From Streptomyces eurocidicus (lineage in GTDB: Bacteria > Actinomycetota > Actinomycetes > Streptomycetales > Streptomycetaceae), in the NCBI RefSeq assembly GCF_002891295.1, contig NZ_LGUI01000013.1, positions 62,001-126,000 of the forward strand: 64,000 bases of DNA, written 5' to 3'. Both the position numbers and the translations under genes were made by a program. Shown here piece after piece: positions 43,344 to 52,090 of the stretch (position 1 is its first letter; each line of letters starts with the position of its first letter). A model generated the notes under the pieces. It saw only the letters and a program-made list of their open reading frames with translations. It did no database searches and had not been told where the DNA came from.

Positions 43344-45977
43344 TCACGGCGAGGCGTCCGCCGACGCCGACGCGCACAGCCGCTCCGGCGGTCCCGGCCG
43401 GGCGTAGTACCAGCCCTGCGCCGTGTCGCAGCCGAGCCCCCGCAGGTGCTCCGCCTGCGTGCCCGTCTCGACGCCCTCGACCGTCACCGACAGGTCGAGG
43501 GTGTGGGCGAGGGAGACGATCCCCTCGACGATCTTCACATCGACGGGATCGGCGGGCGAGCACTGCATGCCGCGGGTGAAGGAACGGTCCAGCTTGAGCG
43601 TGCTGACGGGCAGCCGGCGCAGGTAGGAGAGGTTGGAGTAGCCGGTGCCGAAGTCGTCGAGGGCGATGTCCACGCCCATGTCGGCGAGCTGTCGCAGCGG
43701 GCGCAGCTCCTCCTCGTCGGCGCCGATCAGCGCGTTCTCGGTGACCTCCAGGCAGAGGGCGGACGGCGGCAGTCCGGCGTTCTCCAGGACCGCGACCGTC
43801 TCGGCGACGAGGGACGGGTAGCGCAGCTGGGACGGCGAGAGGTTGACGTTGACCCGCATCGGGGCGCGGCACTTGCCCTCGCTCCGCCAGGCGCGGGCCT
43901 GCCGGGCCGCCTCCTCCAGCACCCAGCGGCCGAGCGGCACGATCAGGCCCGTGCTCTCGGCGAGCGGGATGAACTGGTCCGGGCCGAGCACGCCGTGTAC
44001 GGGGTGCAGCCAGCGTACGAGCGCCTCGGCGCCCCGCACGCTGCCGTCGGTGAGCCGGACGAGCGGCTGGTACTCGATGAAGAACTCGCCGTTCTCCAGG
44101 GCCGCGGGCAGGCCGTTGGTCAGGCTGTGCCGGGCGATGGCGCGGGCGTCGCAGTCCGCGTCGGCGAGCTCGTAGCGATTGCCGCCGGCGGCCTTGGCGC
44201 GGTACATCGTGATGTCGGCGCTGCGCAGCACCTCGGCGGCGTCGCGCCCGCCCGCGGCCCCGTCGACGATGCCGATGCTGGCCCGTACGGACAGGTCGCG
44301 GCCTTCGAGGCGGACGGGCTCGGCGAGCGCGGCCAGCATCCGGCGGGCGAGCGCGGTGGCGTCGCTCGGCGCGGACGGGCCCGTGAGCAGGGCCACGAAC
44401 TCGTCGCCGCCCAGGCGGGCGACGAGCTGCTCCGGCGCGGTGACGCAGGAGCGCAGCCGGTCGGCGACGGCGACGAGCAGCCGGTCGCCCACGGCGTGGC
44501 CGAGGCTGTCGTTGACGGCCTTGAAGCCGTCGAGGTCGAGGTAGCACAGGCCGAAGCGGGCGGGGCCGCCCCCGGCCGTGTCGAGCGCCCGGTCGAGGGC
44601 CTCGAAGAAGAGGGTGCGGTTGGGCAGCCCGGTGAGGGCGTCGTGGGTGGCCTCGTAGCGCAGCCGCTCGTGGAGGAGCCGGCGCTCGGTGATGTCCTCC
44701 ATGAGCGCGAGCTGGTACTGGGGGCGCCCATGGGCGTCGCGCAGCAGGGACACCGTCAGATCGGTCCACAGGACGCTGCCGTCGCTGCGGTAGTACGGCT
44801 TCTCGATGCGGTAGAAGTCGCGGTCGCCGCGCACCAGCTCGCGGTAGAGGCCCCAGATGCCGGGCGCGTCGTCGGGGTGGACCATCTCGCCCACGTTCCG
44901 GCCCGTCACCTCGTGGGCCAGGCTGCCGAACATCTGGGTGAGGGCGTCGTTGACGTCCATGATACGGCCCTCGACATCGGCGATGCCGACGCCGATGGCC
45001 GCGCCCTCGAACACCGCCCGGAACCGGGCCTCGCTGGTGTGCAGGGCCCGCTCGGTCTCCGCCTGCGCGGCGAGCGCGGCGCGGGAGAGGGCCTCCTGCT
45101 CGGCGAGGGTGCGCTCGCGCAGGGCGCCGGCGAAGCCCGCGGCGACGGCGTGCTGGAGCCCCGCGCAGCGGGCGCGGGCCTCCTCCGGCGTGCGGACGCC
45201 GTCGCCCGGCGGGCAGTACGCGAGGAGGTGGGCGTCGACGGCGCCGAGGATCAGCGGCAGCGTCTCCGGGTCGGTGCAGTGCGCCTTGACGAGCGCGGCG
45301 CCGACCTCGGCGGCGGGCGCGGGGTCGAATTCGGGTGCGCGCAGCGCGGCGGCGAGCCGCTCGACGAGGGGGACGAGATGGCTCTCGAACTCGTCGCGGG
45401 TCATGGGCGTCGCGGTGGCCGGGTGGATCACCCGGTTCCAGACCGCGGCGAAGCGCCGCGGGCCGTCGCCGGACGCCGTGCCCGGAACGTCCGGCCCCGG
45501 GTCGCGGCCGGCGGCGCGGCCCCGCTCTTCCCCGTCCCGCTCCCCCTCGCACGGCCGGAGCTCGCACCGCTGGAGCCCGCGCGGCCGGAGCTCGCACGGC
45601 TGGAGCCCGCACGCGTCCGAGCCGCCCGGCTCCGGGCCCTTGGTCTCGGCCTCGTCGGCGCCGTCGCCACCGTCACCGCCGGCCGTCTCCCGTGCACGGG
45701 CGTGCGTCTGCCCGTCCCGTACACAGAATCCGGCGATCCTGCCCACCGCGGCGCCCATAGCGGGCGCCCCGCTTCCGATTCCCACCCCGACCCCGACCCC
45801 GGTTCCACCCGCGGTTCCGTTTCCGGTTCCGCTTGTCGTTCCGTCTGTTGCCCCGCCCGGCGCCCTGTCCCCCACAAGGTGCCCGGCGACTTCCGTCCTG
45901 GCAGGACCTAAGGTAACCCGCCGGGCCGTTCCGTCCCCCGGTCCGCCCGGGCTACCGCCTCCGGTCGGGCGGGTCAC
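43344..45977 (-). CDS. PAS-GGDEF-EAL protein (c-di-GMP turnover)
   Basis: An 877-aa cytoplasmic protein with both synthesis and hydrolysis domains for c-di-GMP. Order: Gly/Thr-rich N-terminus with an imperfect 10-residue repeat (GLQPCELRPR, GLQRCELRPC at about 125-145), a helical region (about 170-310), PAS (HTSEARFRAVFEGAAIGVGI), PAC (ALMEDITERRLLHERLRYEA), GGDEF (DALTGLPNRTLFFEALDRAL, LGGDEFVALL intact), EAL (RGAEALVRWLHP intact, NVNLSPSQLRYP, LDDFGTGYSNLSYL). Both catalytic motifs look active. The GTG at 45977 overlaps the methyltransferase stop in GTGA. Low-complexity N-terminus could mean translation actually begins later. Confidence 0.88.
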   Translation of the reverse strand: MTRPTGGGSPGGPGDGTARRVTLGPARTEVAGHLVGDRAPGGATDGTTSGTGNGTAGGTGVGVGVGIGSGAPAMGAAVGRIAGFCVRDGQTHARARETAGGDGGDGADEAETKGPEPGGSDACGLQPCELRPRGLQRCELRPCEGERDGEERGRAAGRDPGPDVPGTASGDGPRRFAAVWNRVIHPATATPMTRDEFESHLVPLVERLAAALRAPEFDPAPAAEVGAALVKAHCTDPETLPLILGAVDAHLLAYCPPGDGVRTPEEARARCAGLQHAVAAGFAGALRERTLAEQEALSRAALAAQAETERALHTSEARFRAVFEGAAIGVGIADVEGRIMDVNDALTQMFGSLAHEVTGRNVGEMVHPDDAPGIWGLYRELVRGDRDFYRIEKPYYRSDGSVLWTDLTVSLLRDAHGRPQYQLALMEDITERRLLHERLRYEATHDALTGLPNRTLFFEALDRALDTAGGGPARFGLCYLDLDGFKAVNDSLGHAVGDRLLVAVADRLRSCVTAPEQLVARLGGDEFVALLTGPSAPSDATALARRMLAALAEPVRLEGRDLSVRASIGIVDGAAGGRDAAEVLRSADITMYRAKAAGGNRYELADADCDARAIARHSLTNGLPAALENGEFFIEYQPLVRLTDGSVRGAEALVRWLHPVHGVLGPDQFIPLAESTGLIVPLGRWVLEEAARQARAWRSEGKCRAPMRVNVNLSPSQLRYPSLVAETVAVLENAGLPPSALCLEVTENALIGADEEELRPLRQLADMGVDIALDDFGTGYSNLSYLRRLPVSTLKLDRSFTRGMQCSPADPVDVKIVEGIVSLAHTLDLSVTVEGVETGTQAEHLRGLGCDTAQGWYYARPGPPERLCASASADASP

Positions 45978-46831
45978 GGCTTGCGCCCCACGCCGGCGAA
46001 CCCCACGTGCATGGCGGGGTCGTCGGCCGGGCGGTCCGGGTGCGCCGACCCGCCCGTGACCGGTTCGGGGCGCCAGGCCGGCATGGACACCAGGCCCGGC
46101 TCGACCATCTCGAAGCCGTCGAAGAAGCGCGCCACCTCGGCCCGCGAGCGCATGAGCAGCGGGGAACCCGCCCTGCGGTAGACGCCCTCCACGGCCTCGC
46201 CCTCCTCCGGCTTCATCGGGCCGGTGTCGGTCGACGCGTGGGTGAGGACCAGCAGGCTCCCGGGGGCGAGCGCGTCGCGCAGTTCCGCCACGGCGCCCCA
46301 GGGGTCGTCCTCGTCCCGCGTGAAGTGGAGCACGGCGACGAGGAGCAGCGCCACGGGCCGGTCCAGGTCGAGCAGGCCCGTGACCTCGTCGCTGCCCAGG
46401 ACGGCCCGCGGTTCCCGGAGGTCCGCGGCCACCACGGCGGAACGGGCGTCGCCGTCCAGGACGGCCCGGCTGTGGGCGACGGCCACCGGGTCGTGGTCGA
46501 CGTAGACGACGCGCGCGGCCGGGTCCGCGGCGCGTGCGATCTCATGGACGTTGCCGAAGGTCGGTATGCCGGAGCCGATGTCGAGGAACTGGGTGACGCC
46601 CTGTCCGACGGCGTGGCGCACGGCGCGCCGCAGGAAGGCCCGGTTCGCCTGCATGATCTTCGGCATCCCCGGGAAGGCCACCATGGCGCGCCGTGCGGCC
46701 TCGCGGTCGGCCTCGAAGTTGTGCGAACCACCCAGGTAGTAGTCGTAGATACGGGACACGCTCGGCACCGAGATGTCGATGCCCGGAGGGGCCCAGGTAG
46801 GACGCTCGATCACTCTGTCGCTCCAGCTCAT
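45974..46831 (-). CDS. SAM-dependent methyltransferase (DUF574 family)
   Basis: A 285-aa member of the S-adenosyl methyltransferase DUF574 family, expanded in Streptomyces with largely unknown substrates. Motifs: PSVSRIYDYYLGGSHNFEAD near residue 20, the SAM-binding FLDIGSGIPTFGNVHEIA near 95, VVYVDHDPVAVAHSRAVL, and VLHFTRDEDDPWGAV. The start at ATG 46831 is chosen because family proteins begin shortly before the PSWAPxGID motif; a GTG at 46918 is possible and neither RBS is strong. Coupled (GTGA) to the PAS-GGDEF-EAL gene downstream, so the two may share a function. Confidence 0.88.
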   Translation of the reverse strand: MSWSDRVIERPTWAPPGIDISVPSVSRIYDYYLGGSHNFEADREAARRAMVAFPGMPKIMQANRAFLRRAVRHAVGQGVTQFLDIGSGIPTFGNVHEIARAADPAARVVYVDHDPVAVAHSRAVLDGDARSAVVAADLREPRAVLGSDEVTGLLDLDRPVALLLVAVLHFTRDEDDPWGAVAELRDALAPGSLLVLTHASTDTGPMKPEEGEAVEGVYRRAGSPLLMRSRAEVARFFDGFEMVEPGLVSMPAWRPEPVTGGSAHPDRPADDPAMHVGFAGVGRKP

Positions 46832-47097
46832 CGCGCGGGCATTGGAGCAGAGGCTACTGATCGTTCGTTCGAATGGAAGGTGCAAGCGGAAATCAACGGT
46901 CCGCATACCGTCGCTCACTCGTGTCCGTCCGCCGCGGGTGCGTCACCCGGGGCGCGGCGAAACCACCTTCCCGCGTGAGATGCATCTCTCCCGTTCCCCT
47001 CACCGGCCACACCCGCCCCAGGGTGGGCGACGGCGGCACTCGGCCGAATCATGCCAATAAATGATCATGAGGGGAAAACGTGCGGCCGGCGTGCCCC
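46832..47097. other. Intergenic, no gene seen
   Basis: Short AT-richer leader before the methyltransferase; nothing beyond a promoter expected. A GTTCGTTCGAA sequence near 46862 is not a LexA box. Confidence 0.35.
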
Positions 47098-47142
47098 GGG
47101 GCGTCCCGGGGCCGGCGGGCCCTGCCGATCCCGGGACGCCCC
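47098..47142. terminator. Terminator of C39-like peptidase gene
   Basis: Arms GGGGCGTCCCGGG (47098-47110) and CCCGGGACGCCCC (47130-47142), 19-base loop, 19 bp beyond the peptidase stop on its strand. Confidence 0.7.
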
Positions 47143-47160
47143 GCGCCGCCGCACCCGGCG

Positions 47161-48588
47161 TCAGCGCAGTCCGAGCTCCTTCAGCGCACGGCGCTGCTCA
47201 GGGGCGGGGTCGGCGGGGAGGTAGAGGTAGCAGACGCCTCCCGTGCCGCTCCGCACCTGGCCCTGCGCGTTGTGGCGCTTGGTCCTGAGCCAGATGTTCT
47301 CGAACTGACGGCGCCGGTAGACGCGCCGGACCTGGGCGTCCGTCGGGCTCGCCGGGTCGTTGGCCACGACATCACCGTTACGGGTGAATCCGATGAGACA
47401 CATGAGGTGGCCTGCCGTGCCATAGCCCGCGCCGTCGAGCTCTTCGGCGAGGAACGACTGGGAGGTGATGACCGGGATCTTCGCGCGGATGAGCCGCTCG
47501 ACGTCGTTCAGCGAGCCCAGCCGGGTGACCAGGCCCTGGAGTTCGCGGTACGTGGCGGCGTAGGCGGCGTTGAACGGCCAGTTCCCACAGCCCTTGTACT
47601 GGTAGTCGTAGGTGTACCGGGCCGCGTGGCAGACCTGGGGGTCCTCGAAGGCCGGGTCGACCCAGGCGAGCTCCTCGGGCGTGGCCCGGCGGCCCCAGTA
47701 CTCGATGACCATCTGCGAGGAGGTCGGGCTGCACCACGCCTCGCCGCCGTTGTCGTACTCCGGGTACTGCCCCTTGTGGATCTCCTGCGAGAAGCGCGGC
47801 ACCTTCAGCTCGCGCCCGGCGCCGGACCCCGGCTTCGAGGCCGGCACGGTGAACCGGTCGGGGATGTCGGACCCCATGGCGCCGAGCCGCCACACGGTCG
47901 GCGTCAGCGTGGAACCGGGCCTGCGGTAAAGGGTGAGGCGCAGCTCGTAGGAGGCGACGCGCGGGCCGGTCGCGGGCGAGTCGACGGCCAGGGTGTCGGT
48001 GGAGACGCTGCTCTTCCCGTCGCCCTGCCCGTCGACGGACGTCCGCCGGATGTCGCCGGCCGCGTCCCCCGCGGTCCACCGGCCCATGACGTACCACGGG
48101 GTAGTCGCGCGGTCGGTGTAGGTGCCGCGCAGCTCCACCTGGAGCCAGGTGCCGGAGGGGGCGTGGGCGTTCCAGGAGGCGATGATCTCGCTCGCGGGAA
48201 CGGGCAGCCGGTGGACCGGACTGGTCCAGGTGGCGTACTCCCAGGCGGTCTTGGCGCGGGTGTGCGGATCGGTGTAGTCGAGGGTGCCGACGGGGCGGGC
48301 GAGGGTCAGCCCGGGGCGCTTGTCCGCGTGGACGTGGGTGCCGTGGGCGCTGCCCTGGCGCCAGTCCGCGGCGGTGGTCCAGGCGCGGTTGTCGACGGCG
48401 GCGGAGCGCGCGCCGGGCGCGGCGGCGGAAGCGGACGGGGAGGCGGCCGCCGACGAGGAGGCGGACGGGGAGGGCGAGGGCGGGGAGGCGGCGAAGGCGG
48501 GCACGGACGCGGAGGCCACGCCGCCCGCCGCCGCGGCCCCGAGGGCTGCGGCGAGCACGGTGCGGCGGGGCGTGGGTCTGCTGGACAT
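47161..48588 (-). CDS. Secreted C39-family-like peptidase
   Basis: A 475-aa exported cysteine protease-like protein. Twin-arginine type signal: SRPTPRRTVLAAALGAAAAG, then a Ser/Pro/Ala linker. Residues about 70-250 are a beta-sandwich with no known motif (WLQVELRGTYTD, YELRLTLYRRPGSTLTPTVW). Residues 265-475 are the papain-like domain: VPRFSQEIHKGQYPEYDNGG, catalytic Cys in EAWCSPTSSQMVIEYWGR, His in AGHLMCLIGFTRNG and Asp in VVANDPASPTD. Length and layout match Streptomyces peptidase C39 family proteins. ATG at 48588 after GGGGGACCACCGCC. Substrate unknown; may act on cell-wall proteins or peptides. Confidence 0.88.
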   Translation of the reverse strand: MSSRPTPRRTVLAAALGAAAAGGVASASVPAFAASPPSPSPSASSSAAASPSASAAAPGARSAAVDNRAWTTAADWRQGSAHGTHVHADKRPGLTLARPVGTLDYTDPHTRAKTAWEYATWTSPVHRLPVPASEIIASWNAHAPSGTWLQVELRGTYTDRATTPWYVMGRWTAGDAAGDIRRTSVDGQGDGKSSVSTDTLAVDSPATGPRVASYELRLTLYRRPGSTLTPTVWRLGAMGSDIPDRFTVPASKPGSGAGRELKVPRFSQEIHKGQYPEYDNGGEAWCSPTSSQMVIEYWGRRATPEELAWVDPAFEDPQVCHAARYTYDYQYKGCGNWPFNAAYAATYRELQGLVTRLGSLNDVERLIRAKIPVITSQSFLAEELDGAGYGTAGHLMCLIGFTRNGDVVANDPASPTDAQVRRVYRRRQFENIWLRTKRHNAQGQVRSGTGGVCYLYLPADPAPEQRRALKELGLR

Positions 48589-48786
48589 GGCGGTGGTCCC
48601 CCAGTCGGTCGGCGGTAAGGGGTCGGGTACGGGGTCCGGCCCGGAAGCGGGTCCGGGCCCCGTACCCGGGTTCAAGGACCCGGGCCGGGTTCGGGACCCG
48701 CTCCGGGTTCGGGTGCGAGCCACTGATTCCCCGTACGGCGCGTCCCCAATACCGGGCGGCCCCCGAAGCGGCCATAGGGTGAGCCG

Positions 48787-49416
48787 GTGAACGCCCCCCG
48801 CCCCGCTTCCGCCCGGTTCCCCCTGGATCCTCCCCCGGACCCGCTGCCGGCCCTCGCCCGGCGGCTGCTGGCACTGCCGCCGTCGCTGGGGCCGGTGCGG
48901 CTCGTGGCCGTGGACGGGCACGCCGGTTCGGGGAAGACGACCTTCGGCGCCCGGCTGGCGGCGGCACTGGGCGGCGCGCCCGTCCTCCATCTGGACGACC
49001 TCGCGACCCACGAGGAGCTGTTCGACTGGGTCGGGCGGATGGCCGAGGGCGTCCTCTCGCCCTTCGCGCGCGGCGAGGCCGCGCGCTACCGCGCCTACGA
49101 CTGGGTGGCACGGCGCTTCACCGAGGAGCGTGAGCTGCCCGCCGCCCCCGTCGTGCTCGTCGAGGGCGTCGGCGCGGGACGCCGGGCGCTGAGGCCCCAT
49201 CTGGCGTGCCTGCTGTGGATGGAGTTGGCGTACGAGAGCTCCTGGGCCAGGGGTCAACTCCGTGACGGGCCCGGTCTGACCGAATTCTGGGACGGCTGGA
49301 AGCGAGCGGAGGTCGAACACTTCGCCGGGGACCCGACGCGCCCGTACGCCGAACTGCTGATTCTTCAGAGCGAAAAGGGGTACGAGGTACTGCCGGGCCC
49401 GCGGCAGCTGCCCTGA
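48787..49416 (+). CDS. P-loop kinase, uridine-kinase-like
   Basis: A 209-aa P-loop protein. Walker A VDGHAGSGKTTFGARL near residue 40; a possible Walker B/substrate Asp in APVLHLDDLATHEELFDW; VVLVEGVGAGRRALR near 120. This layout is that of Streptomyces proteins annotated as uridine kinase, but it is shorter than Udk and lacks the clear nucleoside-binding loop, so the substrate is uncertain. GTG at 48787 lies 8 bp after GGGTGAGCCG. Monocistronic, divergent from the C39 peptidase (198 bp). Confidence 0.82.
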   Translation: MNAPRPASARFPLDPPPDPLPALARRLLALPPSLGPVRLVAVDGHAGSGKTTFGARLAAALGGAPVLHLDDLATHEELFDWVGRMAEGVLSPFARGEAARYRAYDWVARRFTEERELPAAPVVLVEGVGAGRRALRPHLACLLWMELAYESSWARGQLRDGPGLTEFWDGWKRAEVEHFAGDPTRPYAELLILQSEKGYEVLPGPRQLP

Positions 49417-49525
49417 ACCCCCGCAACCCTCACTCTCGGTGACCGGCGGCCGTCTCACAGCCCCCACACAGCCGCAGGTCGGAGGCACCCCAGCGCCGGA
49501 TCCCCGCCGAGTGCGCCAACTCCGC

Positions 49526-49555
49526 TTGACCGAGGGGGCGTACAGGACTTACGTT
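49526..49555 (+). promoter_or_regulatory. Promoter for candidate small RNA
   Basis: TTGACC at 49526-49531, 18-bp spacer, TACGTT at 49550-49555. A good match to the vegetative consensus, placing a start near 49562. Confidence 0.55.
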
Positions 49556-49561
49556 CTCATT

Positions 49562-49632
49562 GTGCGGCCGGTGAAGGCCGCCTGTGGACGCGAAGCCCCC
49601 GGTTGTTCCCCCGTGATCGGGGGCTTCGTTCC
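49562..49632 (+). ncRNA. Candidate two-hairpin small RNA
   Basis: Downstream of a good promoter. Stem 1: GCGGCC (49564-49569), loop GGTGAA, GGCCGC (49576-49581). Stem 2: CGAAGCCCCCG (49591-49601), 16-base loop containing CCCCC, CGGGGGCTTCG (49618-49628), then TTCCCCTC, resembling an intrinsic terminator. The transcript would be about 70 nt. The adjacent eccA-like gene begins almost 300 bp further on. No family assigned; a resemblance to C-rich-loop actinobacterial RNAs is only superficial. Confidence 0.45.
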
Positions 49633-49917
49633 CCTCACCCCTTTCCCGTATGAGCGCTTTGCTCCCGGGCCCTCCTCACCCAGGGTGACCGCCCTCCGGA
49701 CCCCGGACCGGCCCTGCGGGGATCGCGTTTCCGCCGTGAACAGCGGTGCGGCACCCTTCGGCCCATGCCGACCACGCAGGTACGATGCGAGCGGTGCACC
49801 CATCGGCGGGTGTACCGAGCACACTGGTCAACTCCCGTCCACAGCACAGCGGTTCAAAAAGCGCGCCAGGCACGAGCCCGGCAGCACGCTACGGGGGCAC
49901 GGTTTGTGGGGGACGTG

Positions 49918-51834
49918 ATGGATTTCGGCATGCAGGGCCCACCCGCCCCGGCCGATCTCGCCTGGCTGCGCGCCGTCGACGCCTACACCATGGGCGCGTA
50001 CGCACAGGCCGAGGAGGAGTTCCGCGCGGCGGTCCGGGTCGACCCGGGGATGGCGGACGCCTGGCTCGGGCTGCACGCGCTGCGCGCCGACACCACGACC
50101 GCGCTGCTGCGCATGTACCGCCACCGGGACCGCTTCGGCGAACAGCGCGCCCGCCACCGGCGGACCCTCAATTCCTGGTACTGGCTGGGCTGGTGGGTGC
50201 AGCCCGTCCTGGAGAGCGGCCGCGACCTGCTGCTGGCGCACGCCTCGCACTGGCTCGACGGCCGCCATGTGCCGGAGCTGGACCGGGCCCTGGCCGGCTG
50301 CCCGCCCGCCGAGACCGATCTCCAGGCGCGCTTCCTGCACGCCTGCCGCGCCTATCTGGTGAAGGACTGGGAACAGCTCGTACGCCACACCGAACCGTTG
50401 CTGGACGACCCGCTGCTCGGCATCGAGGCGGGGCTGTTCGGCGGCATGGCCAGGGTCCGGCTGGAGATGTACGGACAGGCCGAGCCGCTGCTGGCCGCCG
50501 CGCTGATGCGGTGCCGCAGCGAGCAGCCGCAGCGCAAGGAGCTGCGCTACTGGCTGGCCCGCGCCCATGAGGGCACCGGGCGGAGCGCCGCGGCCCTCCC
50601 CCTCTACCGGGCGGTGCACCGGGTGGACCCCTCCTTCATGGACACCTCGGCCCGGCTCACCGCCATCGCCGAGGGGGACGGCCTGGAGGACCACCTGGGC
50701 CTCGCCCCGGTGCCGCTCGGCGGCCCGGCCGGCCAGGAGCCCGCGCCCGCCGGCGACACCACGGCGGGCGACACCGACCCCGCCGCCCCCGGCTCCCTCG
50801 ACGGCCGCGGCGTCCTGACCGGGACCGACCCGGCGCCCACCGGCCCCGCGCAGACCGGCGGCGACGACGTCCGCCGCAAGGCCCGGGTCCCCGCGCAGGC
50901 CCCGGCCGAGCCTCCGTCGCCGGGCCCCTCCGACCCCGTGCTGCTGGCCAGGGCGCTCTCGGAGCTGGAGCGGATGGTGGGGCTGGAGCCGGTGAAGCGG
51001 CAGGTGCGGGCGCTGTCGGCACAACTGCACATGGCACGGCTGCGGGCCGGCCAGGGACTGCCCGTACAGCCCCCCAAGCGTCACTTCGTCTTCTCCGGCC
51101 CCTCGGGCACCGGCAAGACGACGGTCGCGCGGATCCTCGGCCGGGTCTTCTACGCCCTCGGGCTGCTCGGCGGCGACCATCTGGTGGAGGCCCAGCGGGC
51201 CGATCTGGTGGGCGAGTTCCTGGGTCAGACGGCGGTCAAGGCCAATGAGCTGATCGACTCGGCGCTGGGCGGGGTGCTCTTCGTGGACGAGGCGTACAGC
51301 CTCTCCAACTCCGGCTACAGCAAGGGCGACGCCTACGGCGACGAGGCCCTCCAGGTGCTGCTCAAGCGCGCCGAGGACAACCGCGACCGGCTGGTGGTGA
51401 TCCTGGCCGGCTACCCCGAGGGCATGGACCGCCTCCTCGCCACCAACCCCGGCCTGGGCTCCCGTTTCACCACCCGGGTCGACTTCCCCAGCTACCGCCC
51501 CGCCGAACTCACCAGCATCGGCGAGGTGCTCGCGGGCGAGAACGGCGACCGATGGGACGACGAGGCGCTGGAGGAGCTGCGCAGCATCAGCGGCCATGTG
51601 GTCGAGCAGGGCTGGATCGACGAGCTGGGCAACGGCCGCTTCCTGCGCACCCTGTACGAGAAGAGCTGCGCGTACCGCGATCTGCGGCTGTCGGGGTATC
51701 CGGGCGAACTGACGCGGGACGACCTGGCGACGCTGCGGCTGCCGGACCTGATGCAGGCGTACGGCGAGGTGCTGTCCGGGCCGGGCTGGAACTCGCCGAA
51801 GCCGGGGTCCCGGGATCCCCAGGACCCGGCGTAG
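49918..51834 (+). CDS. EccA-like AAA+ ATPase (CbxX/CfqX family) with TPR-type N-terminus
   Basis: A 638-aa cytoplasmic AAA protein. Residues 1-250 are helical repeats (AYAQAEEEFRAAVRVDPGMA is TPR-like). A Pro/Ala/Asp linker follows at about 255-330. The AAA domain, about 335-620, has Walker A FSGPSGTGKTTVARILGR, Walker B GGVLFVDEAYSLSNSGYSKG, sensor-1 DRLVVILAGYPEGMDRLLA with the Asn in TNPGLGSRF, and the arginine finger region RFTTRVDFPSY. The architecture is that of type VII secretion EccA proteins, which chaperone ESX substrates. No eccB, C, D or esx genes are seen in the window, so it is an orphan here. ATG at 49918 follows TGGGGGACGTG. Confidence 0.88.
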   Translation: MDFGMQGPPAPADLAWLRAVDAYTMGAYAQAEEEFRAAVRVDPGMADAWLGLHALRADTTTALLRMYRHRDRFGEQRARHRRTLNSWYWLGWWVQPVLESGRDLLLAHASHWLDGRHVPELDRALAGCPPAETDLQARFLHACRAYLVKDWEQLVRHTEPLLDDPLLGIEAGLFGGMARVRLEMYGQAEPLLAAALMRCRSEQPQRKELRYWLARAHEGTGRSAAALPLYRAVHRVDPSFMDTSARLTAIAEGDGLEDHLGLAPVPLGGPAGQEPAPAGDTTAGDTDPAAPGSLDGRGVLTGTDPAPTGPAQTGGDDVRRKARVPAQAPAEPPSPGPSDPVLLARALSELERMVGLEPVKRQVRALSAQLHMARLRAGQGLPVQPPKRHFVFSGPSGTGKTTVARILGRVFYALGLLGGDHLVEAQRADLVGEFLGQTAVKANELIDSALGGVLFVDEAYSLSNSGYSKGDAYGDEALQVLLKRAEDNRDRLVVILAGYPEGMDRLLATNPGLGSRFTTRVDFPSYRPAELTSIGEVLAGENGDRWDDEALEELRSISGHVVEQGWIDELGNGRFLRTLYEKSCAYRDLRLSGYPGELTRDDLATLRLPDLMQAYGEVLSGPGWNSPKPGSRDPQDPA

Positions 51835-51903
51835 GGGCGCTCCCACCCGCCCCTTCCGAACCGGGGGCCGGCCCCCGGGCCCCGTTCCGCGCGGCCGGAC
51901 GGT

Positions 51904-52030
51904 GTCCTCAGCTTCCCCCGGCTACCTCCCCCGGCTACCGCTGGGGGTGCCCCAGGTGGTGCCCCCGGACGGGCTGATTTCAGCCCGTCCGGGGGCACCT
52001 CCCAGCGGTAGCCGGGGGAGCTTGAGGACA
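51904..52030. repeat. Dispersed palindromic terminator element, extended copy 2
   Basis: Nested palindromes: inner perfect 20-bp arms at 51958-51977 and 51980-51999 (GGTGCCCCCGGACGGGCTGA), separated by TT; outer perfect 20-bp arms at 51926-51945 and 52001-52020 (CTCCCCCGGCTACCGCTGGG and complement); then a third layer GTCCTCAGCT / AGCTTGAGGAC. It shares the CGGACGGGCTGA core and TCCTCA...TGAGGA flanks with the element at 10046-10096, with about 30 bp inserted in each arm. Lies between convergent genes. Confidence 0.8.
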
Positions 52031-52090
52031 TTCGGGAAGGGGCGGCTAGGGGAAAGCTCTACCGCCCGCACGCCGGCACAGCCGGACCGC

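Noticed and set aside
42483..45911. Very long plus-strand open frame (over 1100 codons) opposite the PAS-GGDEF-EAL gene
   Set aside because: GC bias leaves long antisense frames open; its translation is low-complexity Arg/Ala/Gly and the minus-strand frame has full conserved domains.
46859..46876. Possible LexA/SOS box upstream of the methyltransferase
   Set aside because: GTTCGTTCGAA lacks the required symmetric spacing of the actinobacterial TCGAACNNNNGTTCGA site.
49439..49918. 159-codon plus frame upstream of the EccA-like gene
   Set aside because: No motif, no RBS, low-complexity C-terminus and overlap with the small RNA candidate.
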